Of a stretch of DNA of 64,000 bases, positions 56,911 to 64,000 are shown piece after piece. Location: contig CM039210.1 of the NCBI GenBank assembly GCA_008360975.2, positions 17,321,007 through 17,385,006 on the forward strand, read 5' to 3'. The first letter of the stretch is position 1. Each line of letters starts with the position of its first letter. The notes beneath the pieces were generated by a model that was not told the origin of the DNA, searched no databases, and was given only the letters and a program-made list of their open reading frames with translations. The stretch is from Lichenostomus cassidix. Its lineage: Eukaryota; Chordata; Aves; Passeriformes; Meliphagidae. Position numbers and translations under genes: made by a program.

Positions 56911-57906
56911 TGTCCTGGATTGGAGATAAACTTCTCTAGGTGGAGAGCGCGCCAAACAAACGCCTCCTCCGAAAGCCAAGGGCTTTGGTACCTCCCCCTC
57001 CCTCACTCACAACAGAATTTCTTAAATGAAAGTGAAAAATACCAACCTATTTGTTTAACAAAACACACAGAGTGCCCTGCAAGGCACAGGGGAAGGGGAA
57101 AAACAGGGGAAAAGGAGTTATTAAACCTGAGTTAACAGGTGGTAAGCTTTAGTGTCCTTATCTCAGGTGTAGTTTCCCCTCTCCGGGGGCCGGGCGGAGT
57201 TGCTCCAGTAGCTCCCTGGAGGATTCTCGTCTGCCGTGCTCCGGGGCTCCTTGGGTTTTCTTGGCGAGAAAGCGAATCGGAGAAAAGGGTCCAAAAAGGA
57301 AGATGACGAAGAGGCACCTCCAGGGAAAAACTTGCAGCGTCGACAGCAGCTGCCAGCCAGTCCCAAGAGTGTCTTTTCCTCCGCCTCACTTCCCCCGCAG
57401 AGAGGCTTGGGGAAGGGTTTTAAACAACACGCTCTCCTCCCATTGGCTGAATGCAGTTAAAGCTGCAGGACCACATTTTCTGAGCATACGAACAACGATA
57501 TGGGGATACACAGGATTACCCTCACCCCAGGACATTTCCCCTCTCCGGGGGTCCCCGAGGGAGGGGCTAGGCAGAGTTGCTCCAGTAGCTCCCTGGAGGA
57601 TTCTAGTCTGCCGTCCTCCAGGGCTCCTTGGGTTTTCTGGGCAAGAAAGGAAATCGGAGAAAAGGGTCCAAAAAGAAAACAGTGAAGAAGCAATCCCAGG
57701 GAAAAACTAGCAGCCTCCAGAGTAGCCAGTCCCAGGAGGGTCCTTTCCTCCCCCTCTCTCCTCAGCAGAGATGCTTGGGGAAGAGTTTTCAAAACAACTC
57801 GCACTTCTTCCAGCTGCTGATTGCAGTTAATGCTACAGAACTACATTTCTGAGCATACAAGCAAACGATAGGGAATACAGGATTATCATAACATCACCCC
57901 AAGACA
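56911..57906 (-). repeat. ERV-D 5' LTR with internal tandem duplication
   Basis: 996 bp against about 610 bp for the 3' LTR. The block from TTTCCCCTCTCCGGGGG to the end is present twice (about 57173-57535 and 57536-57906), in diverged form. Confidence 0.9.
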
Positions 57907-58748
57907 ACTTCCTCCCCTCACAGTGGTACAGGGAGATAGGAAATGGGGGTTATGGCCAGTTCATCACATGTTTCTGCCTCTGCTTCCTCCTAAGGGAGAG
58001 GAGTCCTTCCCTTGCTTCAGCATGGGGTGTCTCCCATGGGAGATAGTTCTCCACAAACATCTCCAGCATGATTCCTTCCCATGGGCTACAGTTCTTCACA
58101 AACTGCTCCAACATGGGTCACTCTTCCATGAGGTGCAGTCCTTCAGGAACAGGCTGCTCCAACGTGGGTCCCCCACAGGGTCACAAGTCCTAGCAAGAAA
58201 CTGGCTCCAGCATGGGCTCCTCTCTCCACATGTCCACAGGTCCCTGCCAGGACCCTGCTCCAGTGCAGGCTTCCCATGGGGTCACAGCATCCTCTCAGAC
58301 ATCCACCTACTCCAGTGTGGGTCTTCTCCACAGGCTGCAGTTGGATCTCTGCATCCCCGTGGATCTCCATGGGCTGCAGGGGGACAGCTGCTTCACCATG
58401 GTCTTCACCACAGGCTGCAGAGGAATCCCAGCTCTGGTGCCTGGAGCACCTCCTCCCTCTCCTTCTGCACCGACCTTGGTGTCTGCAGAGTTGTTCCTCT
58501 CACATATTCTCACCCTGCTCTTCTCTGGCCACAATTACATCTGTGCAATCACTTTTTTTCCTATGTTATCACAGAGGCATTACTACCACCTCCAAATGGT
58601 CCAGCCTTGACCAGCAGCACATGCACCCTCGAGCTGGCTGGCATTGGCTCCGCTGGACATGGAGGAAGCTTCCAGCAGCTTCTCACAGAAGCCATCTCTG
58701 TAGCCCTCCCGCTACCAGTACCTGGCCACACAAACCCAATATACCCTT

Positions 58749-59218
58749 GTAAAAGCTCAGACCTCTTCCTAAATCTGTGGTAGGTTTATTGGCCCATTTT
58801 TCTGCTTTCTTCCAACACTCCCAAGACTAAATGTCTAAAAACTAAACTACAAATCTTTATGCTTAGTGGTTCTGATGGTCCCACCTGCTCTTTCCTATTG
58901 CATGCAAATAGGGGTTTTGCACCATGTCACTGACTTTTCCTACAAAAAGAAACAATTATGATTTTCATTTTTACATTCTAAAATAGCTATAAAATCTGAA
59001 CACTAGTCTCTAAGACACTATTTAAAGTAGGAGAAACCTCATATTTTTAAATATTTTTCATCCAGTAGCTCCAAAAGCACTTCCCTGGTCTGAAAATTGG
59101 GCTGACATTTGAACTGAGGGAAGCATGAAAAGATCTTTCAATTTTCTGAAATGCTAGAAGATAGTAGAGTTGCATTATAAAGATTTCATCTTCAGCAGCA
59201 AGGCTGAAAAATTATTAC
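58749..59218. other. Single-copy-looking DNA
   Basis: No gene or repeat recognised. Confidence 0.5.
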
Positions 59219-59704
59219 ATAGAATGATAGAATCACAGAATCATTAAGTTTGGAAAAGACCTCCAAGATCATTGAGTCCAACCTTTGACTGAAGAACACC
59301 TTCAGCTAAATCATAGCATGAAGTGCCATGTCCAGTTGTTTCTTGAACACTTCCAGGGATGGTCAGTCCACCACCTCCCTGGGCAGTTTGTTCCAATCCT
59401 TAACAAACCTTTCCATGAAGAAAATTTTCCTGATGTCCAACCAAAACCTCCTGTGGTGCAACTTAAGGCTATGTTCTTTCATCCTGTCATTAATTGCCTG
59501 AGAAAAGAGGATGACTCCCACCTGGCTACAACCTCCTTTCAGGTAGTTATAGAGAGCAATAAGGTCTCCCCTGAGTCTCCTTTTCTCCAGGCTAAACACC
59601 CCCAGCAGCTCCTCATAGGACTTACTTTCTAGACCCTTCACCAGCTCCATTGCCCTTCTCTGGACATGATCCAGCACTTCAATGCCTTTCTTGAAGTGAG
59701 GGGC

Positions 59705-61266
59705 TGTCTTGGTTTAAGACAATTTAAAGGGGAACCGTCTAAAATTAGTTCTCTCCCTTTGTATAACCAATCCCTTTCCACCAATAAGGAGAAACAAAAT
59801 ATGAGTAGAGATAAGTGAAAAAATAACAGTTTACTAACAAGCAAAGCAGCAACAGGTAAAAAACAACAGTAAATAATCACTAAAGACAAAATTGCTAAAT
59901 CTCATTAACTCCATGAGAACAAAGAGAAACCCAATACGCCAGAAATACCCTTTCCAAGATGGTGCCTGTGAAAAACGAGATGCACTCTCCTGTTAGGATT
60001 TAAAAGTTTAATAAAAGACAATAGGGGACAGATAGAAGGCAAAAGTATAGTGCTGGGTTCTTGGCATTCAGCCAAAAAGCACACCTGGTATGGAGACACC
60101 CTTTATATACTCTTCAGCCTAATGCATATTCATAAACAATTATGCATATTGAAACTTTTCTCCAAACTAGTTTGCATGTTCCAGGAACTGTTTAGCTTAG
60201 CTCCTCCTTGGATACGCCTCCTCGGAGCATGCACAGTCCTCTCGGTTGTGGTTTTAATTGATCCTGTTATCACTCCCAGATTGGGGTTTCTGCAGACGAC
60301 AGGTGCTGATAGTTGGAATGTCAGTGGCAGGGTCCGTTCATGGGATGTTATCCAGTTCAAGCAGGCAGTTCAAGCATTCTAACAAAACTATAACAGCTAT
60401 TTCACTACTATGACTAAGCTTAGCTAGCAACAAAAAGAAAGGCATTAGTCATCATTACACAACTATTTTTTTCACAGCAAGGCTACCTTTGTAAAAAGAA
60501 TTAAAATTATACACATAGTATCCATTGTAATATTTGCGAAAAGCCAACATTATGATATGTATTTATCACAGTGACTGCCATGGGTGACTGCGTGTAGGGA
60601 GACAAAGGGAAAAGATAGCAGCAAACCCTCCCCCCGAAGAGGGCGTCCTTCACAGGCTACCGCACGGTCCGGGAGACAAAGGGAAAAAAAAATGGCGGAC
60701 CAAAGGAAAACCCTGCCGTAATGTTTGGAGCTTACAGAGCAGTTCTAGCGGCAGATGAGAATTGCCAGCGTGTGTTGGGTCAGCACTGCTGCTCGCTGCT
60801 TCTTCCTGCTGCCCGCTGGACTGCGCTGGTGTTGGTGCTGCTGTCTTCTGAGCAGCGGGTGAGTTGGGGGGAAGAACCGGTCTGTCAGCACCGACGTAGG
60901 GTGACTCAGACCCAGGGACCAGCTTAAGCTTTGCGCTGCTGATAGGGTTTGCAAAGTTCACTCTGAAACAGTTTCTAATTACAAAATGCAGTTTTTCTGA
61001 GTGGCTGATGTTGCAAGCCCAGATAAAACCCAACTACCCAAAGCAACCCCCTTCGAAGTGGAGTCTCTGCCTTCAGCAAACGCTGCCAGGACAGAGAGCT
61101 TTCCGCTTCCAGGCTCCAACTTAAAAAGGGACCATGGCAACACCCCCGCCCCTTCCCGGCCTGAGAGTCCAGTTCCGGACAGAGTGCCGAGTCTTAAAGC
61201 GACAGTAATGATTTTTTTGGCACAGATAGATATGGAATATAATAACATTTTGAGTTACCCACAACA
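59705..61266. mobile_element. ERVL-type solo LTR in CR1, TSD GGGGC
   Basis: The 5-bp duplication GGGGC (59700-59704, 61267-61271) cuts CR1 exactly. It starts TGTCTTGGTTTAAG and ends CCCACAACA. A further LTR is nested in it. Confidence 0.85.
59967..60570 (-). mobile_element. Diverged ERV-B family solo LTR
   Basis: 604 bp, clearly related to 12938-13512 but with extra bases and many differences. No perfect 4-bp duplication seen (TGCC left, GTGA right). Confidence 0.85.
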
Positions 61267-62210
61267 GGGGCCCAGAACTGGACTCAGTACTCAAGGTGTG
61301 ACCTCACCAGTGCTGAGTACCGAGACACAATCACTTCCCTGGTCCTGCTGTCCACACTATTGCTAGTACAAGCCAGGATGCCATTGGCCGTCTTGGCCAC
61401 CTAGGCCACTGCTGACTCATGTTCAGCCAGCTGTCGACCAGCACCCCCAGGTGCTTTTTCGCTGAGCAGCTTTCCAGCCATTCTTCCCCAGGCCTGTAGT
61501 GTCACATGGGGTTGTGGCAACCCAAGTGCAGGACCTGGAACTTCATCTTGTTGAACCTCATACAATTGGCCTCAGCCCATCAATCCAGCCTCTTCAGATC
61601 CTTCTCCAGAGCCTCCTACCCTCCAGCAGATCAACACTCACATCTAACTTAGTGTCATCTGTGATCTTGCTGAGGATACACTTGATCCCCTAGTCCAGAT
61701 CATTGATAAAGATATTAAACAGGACTTGCCCCAATACTGAGCCTTGGGGAACCCCACTTTTCACAGGCTGCTAACTGGATGCAGCAACATTCACCATCAC
61801 CCTCTGGACCCAGCCATCCAATCAGTTTTTAACTCAGCAGAGTGCACCTGTCCAAGCTGTGAGCTGCCAGCTTCTCTAGGAGTATGCTGTGGGCTGCCAG
61901 CTTCTCCAGGAGTATGCTGTTGGAGACAGTATTGAAGCCTTTCGTGAAGTCCACGTAGACAACATCAACAGCCTTTCCTTATCTACCAGGCAGGTCTCTT
62001 TGTCATAAAAGGAGATCAGGATAGTCAGGAAGGACCTGCCTTTCCTAAATCCATGCTGGATGGGTCTGATCCCCTGGTTGTCCTGTATGTGCTGTGTGAT
62101 CATACTCAAGATGATCTGTTCCATAACCTTCCCCAGCACTGAGGTCAGACTGACAAGGTCTGTAGTTTCCCAGATTCTCCCTTCCAGCCCATCTTATAGG
62201 TGGGTGTATG

Positions 62211-62786
62211 TGTTGCAGTTTAAAGGTTGTTATAGCAGACCTTACTGGAGAGCATCTCTGCCCAGCCCGGTTCAGCGCCTCAGTGCACCAAACCCTCCCT
62301 CCGAGGGCCAGACACTGTGTTCTCACTGGCCGGGGAGCAATAAGGCTAGCTCTGGTTTCATCTGCTCTTCACAACCAGTGGTGGTAAAGGAGGCAAGGAG
62401 GGTCTACGCCTTGTGTCCGTGGAAGATTTTATTCACATGGCTGCACCAGAGGCCAAAGCCCTCCCAGAGGCAGAGGTGCCTCATGGGCAAAGACCTCACA
62501 TGAACAGACACATGTGCACAGACCATGCATAGACACATGTGGTACATAGACAACAACATGGTGGAGGGTGAGGAGTTTTCTAGAGAGACAGAGGGGCGGG
62601 AACAGCACATTGACCCAGTGATCTCTGGGCACAGGGGCAGTACATGGGTGGAGTTAGGGTACAGGAACCGATAGGGAAAACCCAAGGGCGTGGCCAGGGC
62701 CAGATGTGGGGAAGGCAGCACAATAGAAGAAAGATAACTATATAAGGAAGGAAAAGGGGTGGGGAGATACAATTTGTACCACAACA
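62211..62786 (-). mobile_element. ERVK-type solo LTR, TSD TGTATG
   Basis: 6-bp duplication at 62205-62210 and 62787-62792. The same family as 7204-7828. It inserted at the very start of the next LTR. Confidence 0.92.
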
Positions 62787-62790
62787 TGTA

Positions 62791-63513
62791 TGTATTGGGT
62801 TTGCATGGCCAAGCTTTGGTACTGGGGGAGGGGGGGCTACAGAGATTGCTTCTGTGAAAAGCTGCTAGAAGCTTCCTCCATGTCTGGCAGAGCCAATCTC
62901 TGGTGGCTCCAAAGATGGACATGCTACTCGCTGGTCAAGGTTGGGCCAATTAGAAATGGTGGTAACGCCTCTGTGATAACATATTTAAGAAGAAAGGAAA
63001 AAAGTTATTGTGGCCAGAGAAGAGTGGGGTCAGAACATGTGAAAAGAACAACTCTGCAGACACAAAGGTCAGTGGAGAAGGATGGGGAGGAGGTGCTCCA
63101 GGCACCGGAGCTGAGATTCCTTTGCAGCCCGTGGTGAAGACCATGGTGAAGCAACTGTGTCCTGCAGGCCATGGAGATCCACGGGGATGCAGAGATCCAA
63201 CTGCAGCCTGTGGAGGACCTCCATGCCGGAGCAGGTGGATGCTTGAGAGAAGACTGTGACCCTGTGGAGGCCTGCACTGAAGCTCTGCTTCCCAGGAAGT
63301 GGCTGAATATCCCTCGCTGATGGGAAGAAGAGAATTTTTTTTCCCCTTTGCTTATGGGGGTGCAAAGTTTCGCTTTTGCTTGCTTTGCGAACTGCCTTAT
63401 TTAAACCTACCATTTTTTTTCCATCTTATTTTCTCTCCTCTGTCCCATTGGGAACAGGAGTGATAGAGCAGCTTGGTGAGCACCTGGCATTCAGCCAAGG
63501 TCAATCCACTACA
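62791..63513 (+). mobile_element. ERVL-like LTR in CR1
   Basis: It starts TGTATTGGGTTTGCATGG and ends CAATCCACTACA, the family of the outer LTRs at 24816 and 40039 but in plus orientation. Its end is followed by the tRNA-like sequence below. Confidence 0.82.
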
Positions 63514-63520
63514 GTCCCTT

Positions 63521-63592
63521 TGGCACTTAATGTGGGGCCTGAACCCACAACCCTGGTATTAAGAATACCATGTTCTCCTGACTGAGCTAGCC
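63521..63592 (-). tRNA. tRNA-Lys(CTT)-like pseudogene at an LTR end
   Basis: On the minus strand the sequence begins GGCTAGCTCAGTC and ends GTGCCA. It aligns without gaps to a Lys(CTT) tRNA from about base 5 to the CCA end. The loop TTCTTAA is closed by the perfect stem TGGTA/TACCA. The T-arm GTGGGTTC is present. It lacks the first four bases, and its acceptor stem does not pair, so it is not a working gene. It is flanked by copies of AGCCAAGGTCAAYCCACTAC. Confidence 0.8.
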
Positions 63593-64000
63593 AAGGTCAA
63601 CCCACTACAGCATCCCACTGGCCAATCTCCAGTAGTTTGGAACCTCCCCGTTAACCATGACTGATGATATATGATGGAGAGTGGCTTGACGAGCTCTTCT
63701 GCCAGCTCCCTCAGTACCCTCAGTTGGATCTTGTCTGGTCCCATAAACTTGTGAGCATCTAAGTGGCTCAGCCGGTCACTAACTGTTTCCTCCTGCATTG
63801 CAAGGGGTCTCGATGTCATCTGTGTCCAAACGTAAAAGAACTCAGCAGCTGAGCTGCTGGCACTTGTGTTTCCAGAGGGAGGGAGAAGGGATGAGTAGTG
63901 CACATCCCTTTTCCTGAGCTGGCTGGAAACATTTTGACCACAGATGGGTTTCCATGCTACCCTGATTACCTTGAGCATTGATCCTAGCCCTCTTCCAGGG

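Larger units (their letters stand above)
40321..57906 (-). mobile_element. ERV-D: ERVL provirus without env
   Basis: Minus-strand order: 5' LTR (56911-57906), primer site, gag, protease, RT, RNase H, integrase, purine tract, 3' LTR (split, 40321-40709 and 51435-51657). The flanks ACCTC (40316-40320) and ACTTC (57907-57911) are a 5-bp duplication with one mismatch, as expected for class III. No env lies between integrase and the 3' LTR, which is normal for ERVL. ERV-E sits in its 3' LTR. Confidence 0.93.
40039..58743 (-). mobile_element. Outer solo LTR of the nested stack, TSD CCCTT
   Basis: The outer pieces 40039-40315 and 57912-58743 together form one ERVL-like LTR (family of 62791-63513), flanked by CCCTT (40034-40038, 58744-58748). 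Everything between them inserted later. Confidence 0.85.
59219..64000 (-). mobile_element. CR1 LINE, 3' part, interrupted
   Basis: The CR1 3' end lies at 59219 (plus strand GAATGATAGAATCACAGAATC). CR1 pieces are 59219-59704, 61272-62204 and 63610-64000, the rest being LTR insertions. RT remnants are readable on the minus strand: GPDKIQLRVLRELAEEL (63700s), LGKVMEQIILSMI (62100s), SGVPQGSVLGQVLF and ITDDTKL (61640-61770). Stops and a 30-bp duplication (61861-61920) make it dead. It continues past the window edge. Confidence 0.92.

Noticed and set aside
63521..63592. Functional tRNA-Lys gene
   Set aside because: It lacks the first four bases, the acceptor stem does not pair, and CCA is encoded, which marks a copied mature tRNA.

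Overview
The window reads as vertebrate, and almost certainly avian (inference), DNA: CR1-type LINE sequence with the bird-style 3' end, and many nested long-terminal-repeat (LTR) elements of the three retroviral classes usual in songbird genomes. I see no intact host protein-coding gene. Such dense stacking of retroviruses is typical of a low-recombination region, for example a songbird W chromosome, but nothing here proves that.

Layout. 1-4715: the 5' half of a minus-strand gammaretrovirus-like provirus (ERV-A) that runs off the left edge. 5385-5728: an ERVK-type solo LTR. 6677-13512: a second gammaretrovirus-like provirus (ERV-B, minus strand) with near-identical LTRs, 4-bp target duplications (GGTT), a proline-tRNA primer site, large internal deletions, and an ERVK solo LTR inside its 3' LTR. 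13738-20230: solo LTRs of ERVL, ERVK and ERV1 type, most with clean target-site duplications. 20231-24815: single-copy-looking DNA. 24855-33133: a full-layout ERVK/betaretrovirus-like provirus (ERV-C: gag, dUTPase, protease, RT, RNase H, integrase, a cysteine-rich extra ORF, env) inserted in an older LTR.

34141-40033: single-copy-looking DNA with a CR1 tail carrying an ERVL-type LTR, and another solo LTR. 40039-58743: a nested stack. A solo LTR holds an ERVL provirus (ERV-D, 40321-57906). Its 3' LTR holds an ERVK provirus with a Trp primer site (ERV-E, 40710-51428). The gag of ERV-E holds a second one (ERV-F, 43398-48956). The 3' LTR of ERV-F holds a further solo LTR, and the dUTPase of ERV-E holds another. 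Each level is supported by target-site duplications. 59219-64000: a CR1 element on the minus strand, broken by three solo LTRs and one LTR insertion nested inside another.

The most unusual content: (1) ERV-F carries about 1.6 kb of CpG-rich, non-retroviral sequence in place of the 3' part of gag through the start of integrase, the layout of a gene-capturing (transforming-type) retrovirus; (2) a cysteine-rich ORF of about 175 codons lies between integrase and env in two diverged ERVK proviruses (ERV-C and ERV-F), each with one in-frame stop at nearly the same place; (3) an LTR end is followed by a near-complete complement of a Lys(CTT)-like tRNA, including the CCA end; (4) one ERV-E LTR has a precise 31-bp inversion relative to its partner.

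All retroviral genes seen here are broken by stops, frameshifts or deletions. They are described as fossils, and no repaired sequence is given.
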